This document shows positions 25,701 through 36,662 of a DNA stretch of 64,000 nucleotides, one piece after another. Below the pieces are notes generated by a model, which saw nothing but the letters and a program-made list of their open reading frames with translations, did no database searches and was not told the DNA's origin. The stretch spans positions 416,001 through 480,000 of the forward strand of contig CM035319.1 of the NCBI GenBank assembly GCA_000497125.2, written 5' to 3'. The stretch comes from Spironucleus salmonicida (lineage: Eukaryota > Fornicata > Diplomonadida > Hexamitidae). Both the position numbers and the translations under genes were made by a program. The first letter of the stretch is position 1. Each line of letters opens with the position of its first letter.

Positions 25701-27920
25701 CAGTGCTGACGATAGCTCGTCGCTCACTTTTATCGATTTGAACATCTTCATGGAAGGCTTGTTTTTATCTTCGTTTTTGCCAGAAGTTGGTCTAGAATCT
25801 GAGTGTTATTTTGACAGTTTTTCCAATTCAATTTGCTCCATTTCTTCTCTTTTTAATTTTTCCTCTTCTTTCCGGTCTTGAAGCTCCTGAAAAACATCAA
25901 CTGAGACCTGGCTGGACACTAAAGAGACCAAATAGCTGATCATATCTTTTTTTGTTGGAAATCCTTGCTATAAATAGTTATACAGAACGGGCAAAATCTG
26001 CCTCAAAAGCATGTCGATCATGCCGTCGCCCTGCACGATTTGGCCAAAATTCGTGAAGTCCTGTTGTGACTCCTAATTAACAGCTTTTGGTACTGCTATG
26101 GATTTCTGCTGCGCGGCTCCCTGAAGACCTCTAAGAGCGTACTATTTGTTCATTTGCAGCTTTTTAAGGGCCTTAATTTATGTTAAATTACTCGCGACTC
26201 CGATGTCATTTCCGGCTTCTTGAGTGATAGAATTTATGAAGAATTTATCTTGAAGGTCTTGAACAAACGAAATTGTCGTATTTTTAATGCTAGAAAAATC
26301 AAGCTCTGGTGTCAAGCTTTAAATTTTAACATTGAAATTGCGAGACAAATAAGTCTTAATTTCGTCGATATTACCGCCTTAAATAGATCTAATTTGTTTC
26401 AAAATAATTGGAAACTTAAAATCCAGACTAATAAGCGTCATAACAGGTTTTTAGTACTCGTTTCCAGCGATCTCGTTGATTTCTAGGATCTTATATATCT
26501 GCTTAATCGTGTTTTAAGCGATTTAAACGTTTCTCATAGATTTTTGATAATTTTCGAGTAAATTTGCGATAAAAGGAGTGGTTTAACCTATACTATTAAT
26601 ATTATTAATATTAAATTATAATTTTTAAAGTAGAAAATTTATGCCACAAATTTCGTTAAGCCAAATCCTATTAACTTAGCCTTCTGGATACGTGGAAAAC
26701 ATGCTTTGCTTGGGGTCTTTTTTACCACGAATTTAAGGGATTTCTGAAGTGCTCACTTCAGTGTTAAAAAGCTCAGAATCATATGGTAAAAATGGAACAT
26801 TTGACGCTGTAAATGACGCTTTTTGATCCAGACCCGTAAATTTAAAAGTTGAATTCAAAGTAAAATTTTTAGGATCTTTTAAATCTGGCTCTGAACTCGA
26901 ATAAAATTATTTTCGCGAAATATTTTTACAATCTGGCCAGATAAATGGAGCTGCAAATGAGGACTGGAAAGTTGATTTGTCAGTCAATTTTTTAAATGTG
27001 ATAGTCAGTTTAGAGGCTAAATCAGGCAATAACACAATTTCATTTTCGAATAAATCGGAGGCTGTTTCGCGGTCTTCTTTGCTAAAAAATAAGAAATAAT
27101 TATTGTTTAACGCAGTTTTTCTTTACAAAATTGATACTTCCAAAGGGTCTTAGTAGGCTCTAAAAGCGCAATTTACCACTCCAGGTTTTGGGGATTTGCT
27201 CAAAAGTGGTTCAATTTTTAGAACATTTGCAAACATCTAAATGGAACTGGATGCTACTTCAAAAAGTTCTTTATATGACGGAAAGATAGTTCTTTGGTAA
27301 TTCGAAGTGGTAAATTTTTCTTCTACAATTTCGAAAAATTAAGAGAATTTGATTGTATCACTTATTTTACAATTTGCTACGTAAGTGAAACCTGGATTGT
27401 AAAATTCTTATGGGAAATTTTACAAATTGTACTAGATATTGCCTATTGTGGAGCCTGATAAATCTAATATTTCTGTAAAAATCACTGAAATTTCAAAAGC
27501 TAAGTCTTAATTTAGGAAGGACAAATTTACTTTTTAACAGTTAGCTGATATAATAAAATCATGTATATTAATATAACAAGTTTCTAAATAATTAAAAGTT
27601 AAATCCTATGATTTATCTTTGCTATTAAGTTCTTAAAGTGATAAAATCGAATAGAGTTCAATATTAATAATTGAGTTTAAAAGGAATGAAATATTAGTAG
27701 AAGTATAACCTGTTTGGCCTGTTTTCTCCTACAAAAATGACTGTAAATGCTCGGTTGTGATAAGTAATGTTTACTAGTCGAAACACACTGGTGAAGGAAC
27801 TGATGGTATATTTTAAGATATTTATAGTTATTCTTTATCAAGATATGCGATATTGAAGAACAAGGATTTATAAGTTTCTGATTTTTAAATCTCAGATAGT
27901 AGGTTTACCGTAATCTCCAT
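22767..27920 (-). CDS. Very large unrecognised protein (1,717 aa), alpha-solenoid-like C-terminus
   Basis: One frame without TGA across 5.15 kb. I start it at MEITVNLLSEIQKSE; an in-frame ATG about 95 bases upstream lies in AT-rich leader. Residues 1 to about 430 are mixed alpha/beta with many Phe and Ser. Residues about 430-680 are helical. A Lys/Glu coiled coil (QDRKEEEKLKREEMEQIELE) lies near 685-710. The remainder is repeated amphipathic helices of HEAT/ARM-like spacing, ending EWLWQYSLDFIKNK. I cannot assign it. Large scaffold families (MIF4G/CCR4-NOT, nucleoporin, axonemal) were considered without a diagnostic match. Codons at 25600-26300 are more GC-rich than the rest. Confidence 0.8.
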
Positions 27921-28340
27921 TATTGCAAAATTTGTATATTGTCGTTTATATATGGTTATATTTAATTAAATATAAAAACTAAATTTTTATATATTATTCT
28001 ATATGTACATAATATTTGTGTCACTCGAATTTAGTAGATAACGTGACTAGTGAAACGATTGGAGCATAAAATAAAGGATCAGATGTAATAATTACTTTAT
28101 ATTATAATAATTTGTTCATGACGATAATATTTGTTGTATTTATATGTTTAAGTAATACAAAAATTTATATATTATCTGAACACTAAAATTATTGATTATC
28201 ATATATATTCAGATATATTGTATAAGTAAAAGCAACTATGTTTGCAAGTATGGAAGTCGAAGACGCAAAACTATGATAATTATAAAATTCTTAAGTTCAA
28301 CTAAATCATCAAAATTATCTAATCATTAGATTTTATTATT
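27921..28340. other. Intergenic, AT-rich, upstream of Myb cassette
   Basis: These 420 bases form the upstream region of the minus-strand giant gene and the left flank of the GC-rich cassette. They are AT-rich with several TATA-like stretches. A 10-base ATTTTATTAT lies at 28330-28339 and recurs at 29002-29011 on the other side of the cassette. No gene is visible. Confidence 0.6.
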
Positions 28341-28997
28341 TTTCTGAATACTAACCATACGCTTGTGGGTGCCCGCCCGCGCTGCTCAGGGGACAGCTCA
28401 GGCACCTCCGCACCCCGCATCCTGCTCACCCCTTATCCTTCTCCTTCTACTGCCCGGTTCGCTCCGCTGCCGCACCGCACCAGAATCGATACTTCGGTTT
28501 TTGGAGAGGGAAATATAAAACTTATACCCATATATGCGCAACCCGCCTCTCACTATCTGGGGCGGGATAGTATCTGCCGCCAGATAAGGCGGCCCGCTCC
28601 CATTAATTGGGTATATGCACATAATTCTGTTTTTACTGCACAAACTTTTTTGATATATTCCGGATATGCGAAAGTACACAACTGTCCCGACCTTCGCAGT
28701 CCAGAAATGAACGCCGCGAAGCACAAGTGGACCAAGCAGGAGGAGGCCCTGCTCAGCGAGGGCGTGCGGCTCTACGGCTGCAACTGGCAGATGATCCGGG
28801 ACGAGCACTTCCCCGCGCTCTCCGCGCTCTCCCTCAAGAATAAGTACTACAACTACGTGAGGACCTTCGTCACGCACAGCCGCCCAGACACCAAGGCAAC
28901 GACCAGGACCGCATGCAGACCCACCAAGCTCACTAGCGAGGTGGACATCGTCAACCAGATCCGGCTCGCCCTCGGCCTCGAGTGAATAGTATGCTAA
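28341..28997 (+). repeat. GC-rich Myb cassette, copy A (full length)
   Basis: A 657-base unit, also present in reverse orientation at 44709-45365 with no length change and only three substitutions that I see (28404, 28878, 28918). It begins TTTCTGAATACTAACCATACG and ends GAATAGTATGCTA. Its core is strongly GC-rich while both flanks are AT-rich. The first ~366 bases are a leader with several possible hairpins; the rest encodes a Myb/SANT protein. Flanking copies of ATTTTATTAT could be a target-site duplication, but AT-rich matches of this size also arise by chance. There is no transposase, reverse transcriptase or terminal inverted repeat that I can see. Confidence 0.8.
28707..28985 (+). CDS. 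Myb/SANT DNA-binding protein (cassette copy A)
   Basis: A 92-aa protein starting at the only in-frame ATG of the cassette. Residues 4-52 form one Myb/SANT repeat. The first Trp is in KHKWTKQEEALLSEGVRLYG and the second in CNWQMIRDEHF. A recognition-helix-like SLKNKYYNYVRTF follows, where the third Trp is replaced by Tyr, as in many Myb-like proteins. The basic C-terminal 40 residues are unassigned. The frame is GC-rich and its three Gln codons are all CAG, unlike neighbouring genes, which mostly use TAA/TAG. The frame stays open for about 340 bases upstream of the ATG without any TAA, TAG or TGA. Role is unknown: a transcription factor, or a DNA-binding protein serving the repeat itself. Confidence 0.8.
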   Translation: MNAAKHKWTKQEEALLSEGVRLYGCNWQMIRDEHFPALSALSLKNKYYNYVRTFVTHSRPDTKATTRTACRPTKLTSEVDIVNQIRLALGLE

Positions 28998-29941
28998 GCT
29001 AATTTTATTATAAGTTAATTATTAAATAGTAAAAATCATGAAAACTTTATAAAATTAGGCACTGGGAATATTAATTTTTAGTGTATATACACGTTACAAA
29101 AGGTTATAATATTTCAGAAAATTTGTTGTGTATAATTACTATATAAATTATAAAGTTAATGCAATTTATTATATTTTTGTTTAATGTGAAATAAAGGAGG
29201 AATTGAAGAATATCTTTCAATATAATATGAATAATAATAAAATAAACTTATATAGATCTTAACTAGTATTACGAATATAATATTTTCTATACACTCCGCA
29301 AGAATACAATATATTCCATATATAACGACCTACAACTGAATTAAAACACGTTAATTTTTGCTGGCTTTAACTTTCAAACATTATTTTATTTAGAAATTCA
29401 ATAATTAAAACATTTATATAAACAAAATTTACTTTTTAATCAAATTCAACGTTATCCCAACATATTTAACCTTAACTATGTTAAAATTTACATATCTTTG
29501 GCTGAAAAATAAAGTAGTATCCAAATATTAAATACAACACCACTAAAAATAAAAGCTCAGTAACAAGGAAACCTGGATATGGATGTTATTGCTGCCATAA
29601 TAGTAATATAAATTATTTCAATTGGCCCTAAACAAACCTATACAACTACCATATATCCTTATATATTTTTAATTTTACTAATACACTATCACATACAATA
29701 AATAATAAATCCTATTTATCGATTCACTACTAATAACCATGCACTGAGCTACCAATGTTAGCCAAAATTTCAGCATGTCATAATCATACATAGTGACTAA
29801 AGGCATAGTTTCCTCATTTTAATTAGCTAACGTCTACCATATTATAATAAAATCACCTCGATTAGGCGATAAATCAGTGCCAAATTTTTATTAAATATAC
29901 TGAAAACGTAAAGGATAATTTGCTGTCATGCCATCATCCCG
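28998..29941. other. Noncoding or decayed DNA right of the cassette
   Basis: AT-rich DNA with no convincing gene. From about 29240 to 29940 the plus strand is C-rich and G-poor, the composition of minus-strand genes here. The minus frames are nevertheless broken repeatedly by TGA, so this may be an eroded minus-strand gene. The frame of the pseudogene to the right stays open back to about 29630 without a start or sensible protein. Confidence 0.4.
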
Positions 29942-30016
29942 TGAACGGTAAAGTTTGAAGATAGTTTGTATACCTAATTAGTATAATAGAACTGTTTCAG
30001 GGATTAGAGGGACTAT

Positions 30017-30718
30017 ATGAATAATGATGCTGGCACTAAAGTAGCCACTAACATGAACGGAGAGTCAATGTTCACATTGTGCGCAAGGGGTAAATACAAG
30101 TATTGTGGGGTAGATTGTTAGTATTTTGAATAACAACTTCAGTTATTAATGCGAGATCACGGTTGGTGTCATATGCAAATATAGGGATATAACGGATCTA
30201 TATGTATCTGGTTAAATTTATGGACTGGGATTGTATTTAACTGCTATATAATAGATCATTCGAGGTAAAGTATATCAAATATAAGATCTTATTTCGTCAA
30301 GAATAGGGGCTGTATCTTTAAATAGAGACCTGTGCAGAATAACTTTATATGGAAGACTGTAGACTTATAGGTTTTCCTGAGCTAAACTAATGATGTAGCT
30401 AGAAAAAATGCGTTAGCAGTTGTGGTGGGGGATTATGCTGGGGTTCGGGTTTGGAGAAAATAGATAATGGATATTATTGGTCCGAAAAAATAAAAATGAG
30501 ATCATGATGAAAATTTGAAAATATAAATGGGCGAATTGGGTGTGGGGTACGAATGGTTGATGAATTTATTCCGTTGCAAGAGTTATAGACAAGATTTAAT
30601 ACATAGTGTGGTATAAGGAGCATTGGTGAAAGAGCTTAAACAAAATCATGAATGAGATAATAAAGAGTTATTACAAGATATGATAAAACCAAGCATAATT
30701 GACTATTTTAAACAATGA
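30017..30718 (+). pseudogene. Broken reading frame with two internal TGA codons
   Basis: One frame gives protein-like sequence from an ATG at 30017 to a TGA at 30716-30718. It is interrupted by in-frame TGA at 30497-30499 and 30653-30655. A further in-frame TGA at 29942 lies just upstream. The segments include MFTLCARGKYKYCGVDCQYF, an Ile/Trp-rich stretch, ALAVVVGDYAGVRVW, and a helical end. The frame keeps phase across both stops, with no frameshift, and the tract is G-rich on the coding strand like true plus-strand genes. I do not recognise the ancestor. A shorter functional gene ending at 30499 (160 aa) is the alternative reading. It ends 6 bases before the stop of the convergent ASH-domain gene. 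Confidence 0.4.
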
Positions 30719-30724
30719 TCACTT

Positions 30725-33700
30725 TCAGACTTTTTCTTCTTAAATATTTCCAGATATAAACCTTAATTATGGACAATTAGCGACTTGCAAATCTTTTTCA
30801 GGACTAATTACAAATAAAATTTCAATAATCTTCATAAAATCACCAGCCTATACTAAAAATTCGACTTTTTCAACACAATTTTCAGTCCATTTTTTACCAG
30901 TTAGTATAATTTCAATCTGTTTGTCACTTTGATTTTCAAAATAGATGTGTTGTCCATATATGAGACTATCAATGAACATATTATGACCAATTTGTGTAAT
31001 TTTCGCCGAAAATGCAAAAGAAATAAGACATTTAAGTGTAATTGTAAATGTTGTCTATTCATTAAGGTTTAATAGTTTTATAAAATGTTGAGAATTATTA
31101 TTTTTCAAGCATTTTGGAACAAAAGAATCTTTAATTAATAAATCCATTGATACACAAACTCCTTCACCTTTTAAAGTTATAATAATATCATTGATTTTCC
31201 TTTTCATTGATTTGTCTGTAAAGATAGCAAGACAGATAACTTCCTCTGTTTTCCCTGATTTTATTGGTAAATATTAAAATATTAACATTTTCGACGTTTT
31301 AACCAGCTTTGAATCAATAAAAGATAACAATTCTAATTCTGCGTCAAATGACTAAATAAAGTTCTCTTTAACAAAGAATTCAGTTAAAGGCTAATCAATC
31401 TCAATAGATACTTATTTTTTCTTAGCTTATCCGACTGGTTGTTGTCCAAAATCTAGAACATATCTTGAACACACAGATTATACTGGCTCTATTTTTGGGG
31501 TTTCTATTGGGGGTGGAGGTTCTGGGACTGTATTTTTCTTAGATTTGGCAGATGGTGCTCTTTTAATTTCCTTTTACAAAACTTTTTCTTACACCTCTGC
31601 TACAACTGGCAATTAATTAGAAATGATAGTATCCTCTGAAATATGAACCATTGGCTAAGAAATAATAAATCTGTATGTTATAACTGAACATACAGCTTTT
31701 TAATCTATTAATATTGGGGCATTAAATTCAATATAATCTGATTTACTTTAAGTAAGATATCTATTTATATATTGTAAATCTGAATTTATATTCTCAGATA
31801 AATATTTAAGTAAGTACGCGACATTAAGAGGATTCAGATCAATTTATAATTTAATACGCTACTCTTTTTCTAATATTCCGGTAGTTGGTAAAAATTAGAT
31901 AAAATTATTAATCTTTTTAATTTCATTAATGAATGATGGAGCAATAGTATATTGAATATGATCGTTTGACAGACTAGATAATTCTATATCTGTATAAAAT
32001 ATATCATTAAGTGCGATTTCATAGATATTATCGTCTAATAATTTTGTTTATACTATGTTTTTCTGACTTGACCCAATGACCTAAAAGGTTACTTCTTATC
32101 CATACTCAGCTTCAATTAACACTTGCATTACAAATTTCTTCTCAATGTCTAATTTATATGATATATAAAACTCTTTAGTCTCTCCAGGCATTAATAATTA
32201 TATGCCACCATTTGGCTCTGAAAAACTGCTAAATCCAATATTTGTACTAGTATTCTATTTATTTGAAATCATTATATGCTATGGTAAGGCAGAATGATTT
32301 TATACTTATAAAGGGAACTTATGATACACACCAATATTGCTAGAATAACTTAAATTTATTTAATGTCCACTTTAAATTTCATGTGGTAATAAGCATGAAA
32401 TATTTTTATTAGTGAATTCAACTTTAACATGTAAATATAAACATTCCGGCTAATTAAATGCTATTACTTTAACCTTAAATTAAAAACAAATATAACTTCC
32501 AGAAAAATCTTCTTAGCTTATTTTTAACTAAATTTCTGCTAGTTATTCTTATTAATATTAGATGTTTTAAAGAGAATTACTAAGTTATGTATCTATAATT
32601 ACAATCTATTACTCTAGTTCTTCCTATGTTACTAATTGTTTAACTGGCTTGACTGGTTTTTTACTATTTTCTTATTCTTATCTTAGTTTTATCATATCAT
32701 CAATTTACTATTATAATTCTAGCTTTTCAATTTCATTCCGCTGAATAGCTGCTTTTTCTGTTTCTATAATATCTGAGATTTTAGTTATTTAAGTGTACCT
32801 ATCTGTAATTTAAGAATCTAGGTTTAATGATTGTCTAGTTGTTGCAAACTAATCGTCTGATATTTGAATATCAGACCAAAATTCATTTTTAAGATTTTTG
32901 ATACTGTTAAGTTATTTTTTGGATGCTATTTTCAATGAAAGCTTAGGAACAAATTGCATATTTTTAACATTAAGAATCATATCATTTTAATCTACTGTTA
33001 TAAATTACTTTAAGTTTTCTGGAATAACAATACTAACCTTTCTAGATTATGAAGCTGGGTCTTAATTTGTTATATTAACAACGGATTATGTCATTGCTTA
33101 GTCAAATAATCCTATCTAAAAGGTTTAGTTATACTACTCACCCCAAAAGCATGTTTTGAAATCTATTTCCTCTTCTTCTAATTATACTGGTGATGAACAA
33201 GTTTTGCATATAGTTTATAATTTATAGGTTCTTAATACTTTATTGTTTACGTCTAAAAGATTTAGCTGTTAATCAAGCAATAATTTTTTAAATTCTGGAG
33301 ATTTTGGCGAATGTATTTGACTTAAAAAGATCAATGAACGTGGCGGTATAATGAATTGAAATTCGAGGTCGTTCAATTACTAAAAATGTAATAATAGCTC
33401 TACAACTGAAAAATTATTTTTAAATTCATTGTCAATTAATGATATACGTTCTTAAATTTATATCATTAGTTATTCGTTAAATATATTTTCATCCATATAA
33501 TTAAATGTACCCTATGGGGGTGTTATAGGTCGTTTTTTCTTTGGATCAATTGTATTTAACTATATTGTCTTTTTGTCATATAATTCTTTTTGAACAGCTT
33601 CTTTTATTTCAAATGTTTTCTTTTCTGTAAAATCTTATTTACAGGATAATTTATATTCTTATTCATTAAATTTATTTCCATCTAAAAATAAAATTTTGGG

Positions 33701-35923
33701 TTTGCATAATTATAAGAATGAACCTTTAGCAAAATTAAACATTTCCTTATAAAGCAATACTTATTCATTTGGTGGTTCTGGTATTTAGCCATACTTTTCT
33801 ATTTATCTTTTTGATATAAATTCCTAAATATTATTATCTGTTATATCTTAAAAGTTTTCTTCGACTATAATAGTATTTTTGTCAGTTTTTAATTTCTTTT
33901 TATCAGCTAATGCTTATTATTCTAGATTATATTATGTAAATTATAACTTAATTTAATCAGCATATGTTTAAATATTGTTTTAATAGTAACTGATCTACTC
34001 ATATATGGTATTAATAACTTCGTCTGGTAAAAGTTCAATTAATTCAATAATGCCAGCATTTTTCAATTAATAAGAACAAGATATGGGTTAAAATCCAGTA
34101 TTTATAAAGTAATAACCTATTTAAGTATTTCCATCTACCAAGCATGTTGATTACACTTCATACTACTAAGATTCAACTAAATCCTCATTCAGTTTATAAT
34201 TTAAACTAGCATCATTGATATAACTATTATATACTTTAAAAGATTCATTATAATTATTAAATATTTAAATTTTAAATGACTCTTTATAACAATAAATTGG
34301 AATTAATAAACTACCACTTTAATGCCTGATAACTAATTCAGTGAAAACATCTTTAATATCAAAAATATTAGGGTCATTATAAGTAAATTTAATTTTAATC
34401 CTAGTTCCTTATCCAGGTGCTAACATACCTGACGGTGAGTATTCTAGCTTAAACATATTTCTATATTATTCTTCAATTTCATTAATTTTAAATGTTTATA
34501 TTGTCGCAGAATTATTAGTAATTGTAAATACAAATGCTTATTCTACTTACTACTTAAAATTATAAAAGTATATAGTATCTGGTTAAGATATGAAAGTAGA
34601 ATCCTTCGCTAGTTTTTGCGGTAATAAGGATTTTTATAAAGTTGTTGTTAGCTTATTAATTGACGGACTTAAAGGCACTAGCTTTGTTTGTTTGATAACA
34701 GGTATTTATTTCTCTCTAACAGTTAATTTCTTTGAAAATGCTTATGCAACCGGTTGGACATCGTCTGATGAATCACCTTCATCCGGTATTTCTTCTATAA
34801 CTTGCATTTTCTTAGCATCCTTGCTAGGCTTCTTTTGCTATTTACTAGAAGGCCTTTTTCCTTAACTTTATGGGCGACTAAAATTTAATTTTTCATTTTA
34901 GACTCCTAACAAATCTCTTAACTCATCGTCGGCTTAGTTTTCAATATTTACTACTTATTATTTCAATTAAATCAAGGAATCACAATTAACGCTCTTTGTT
35001 GTACTCCCCAACCCAAGTCCAAAATGAGGTGGAATCACATTCTTAGCCCTCTCTGAAACATGCTTTTTCAAGTGATCTGGAATATATGCATCTGCTACTG
35101 CACCTTCCAAAGTGTTTCCTGTAACCTTTGAAATTACTCTTTCATTTTTTGTTGATATTGCCATATCTTTAAGCTTGTTTTTGATAAAATCCTTCTCTTT
35201 TTGAACTTTATCCTAAAATTCAATCTCCCGGATTGCTAATTCTTTGGCAAAATCTTAAGCATCCTTCTTTCTCTATTTTAAAATTTAATCTCTTTTTATT
35301 TCAAATTTCTCAAGTTTTTATTGTTCTGTAATTACTCGTTAGTCTTTATATGGATTTTCCAGAAACTCTGTTTTACTTTTGATGCTTGATAATAGGTTTT
35401 ACTTGTATGCCGCCATAGCTTTGATGCTTATTGTAGGTTCTAGCGGTTGCTTCTAAGGTAGAGGTTTATATGTGATTGAAGTCTTTTTATTAGGTGGATT
35501 AAGAGGTCTGAAAAATGATGTTTAGAAGTTTTCTTTGTGCTCTGTCCATTCTTTTAAAAATCGTTACATGAACTATTTATAATTAGTTGGTTTTTTCTAA
35601 TAAATTATCGGAGTTGGTGGTGGCAAATCTTCGATAGCTAGCTGTGTTAGCTATGTGAATTTTTTATTTTTAAGCTATTTTTGGGACTCTAATTCATCAA
35701 ATAAGTTATTTATCACACTGTGTAAAACTTCTAGTCTGTCATAATACTTTGCCTATTGTTACAAGGCAGATAGATAAGGTTTCTCTAATGTAGGATCTTC
35801 AGCAAACTCGAGATATGCATTTTAAAGCTATATAGAAGCAGATTCATAATTTAATTCATTTTCTTCATAGAGTTGTACCTCTCTTTGTATTCTATCGGAA
35901 ATTATTTTTTCCGGAATTTTCAT
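30725..35923 (-). CDS. Large axonemal ASH-domain protein (DLEC1/CFAP74-like)
   Basis: A 1,732-aa frame with no TGA. Residues 1-390 are helical and charged, including a coiled coil near 190-260 and a basic Pro/Lys-rich linker near 340-370. From about residue 440 onward come repeated Ig-like beta segments of the ASH/MSP type. One example near 470-540 contains YNFKQQVEQAFVFTITNNSA, a following YSPSGMLAPGQGTRIKIKF, and ELVIRHQSGSLLIPIYC. Long proteins of this plan (HYDIN, CFAP47, CFAP65, CFAP74, DLEC1/CFAP81) sit in the ciliary axoneme. The length is near human DLEC1 (about 1,755 aa), but I cannot choose between DLEC1 and CFAP74 without an alignment. It fits the BBS1 gene in implying flagella. 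Confidence 0.65.
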
Positions 35924-36016
35924 TTTAGGCAAAAATTAAATATGAATATTATATAAATATAATTTAAATATAGAATGTTCTGAATATGATATATTTTATA
36001 TATAAAAATAATATCT

Positions 36017-36649
36017 ATGAGTTCAGTTATTAAAATGGATATGAACGAATCTGAATTAAAATAGGCATAGTCATAGTTTGTTAAGTAGTTACTTACAACA
36101 TCAATCAATTTTTAATTAAATGATGTGAATTAAGCTATTGAGAGGTTGAGCTTTGGTGAACCAGTATGCTTTGATTTACTTAAAGATGATAGAGCGCAAA
36201 TATAAGTTACAGTTACAGAAATATCTGAATAAAATGAAACGGTGTTCTCAAAAATAGAAAGTACCAGTTTGAATAGCTAGTATAACGCTTAGTCTAGTAT
36301 CAATGATATCAAGGAGTTGATAGAGTAAAACACATTACTGGATAAAGATTTACATTTAAATGAGTTATCATTAAATGATATTTATAGTGAAAATAAGACA
36401 ACATAGATAGATTGCAATTAAGATCATTCATTTAAAAGTTAGAAATAATATGTAGCTGATGCTTACGTTGATATTGGAATAAAACCAACATCTACTTTAT
36501 TAACTGGATCAGTCAGAAAATCTTAAGTTTTAGTGGAACATATAAATTAAAATAATGTGTAAATTAAATTATTTGATTCTCCAAAGTGTAGGAAAAGCTG
36601 TTAGCAAATATAAGGCTCTTGTTATAAAAGTAGACTTTCTCATTAATGA
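36017..36649 (+). CDS. Unrecognised 210-aa protein
   Basis: A frame from the ATG of MSSVIKMDMNESELKQAQ to TGA, with many TAA/TAG codons. It is polar and rich in Ser, Asn, Gln and Asp. Residues 5-60 are predicted helical with a hydrophobic face (SQFVKQLLTTSINFQLNDV). The middle is low complexity and the C-terminus has four Cys in the last 25 residues, which might bind metal or be incidental. There is no membrane segment. It is divergent from the ASH-domain gene (93-base shared upstream region) and convergent with the next gene, leaving 13 bases between stop codons. Confidence 0.7.
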
Positions 36650-36662
36650 TGGTATTATCAGC

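Noticed and set aside
26641-28053. Plus-strand frame open from 26827 to about 28050
   Set aside because: It lacks an intact start (a TGA follows the ATG at 26641) and lies opposite the 1,717-aa gene, whose frame is open over the whole 5.15 kb.
28365-28706. Myb protein of 206 aa starting at 28365
   Set aside because: The start would be GTG, and the only in-frame ATG is at 28707. The upstream open frame is recorded as a finding, but I annotate the 92-aa protein.
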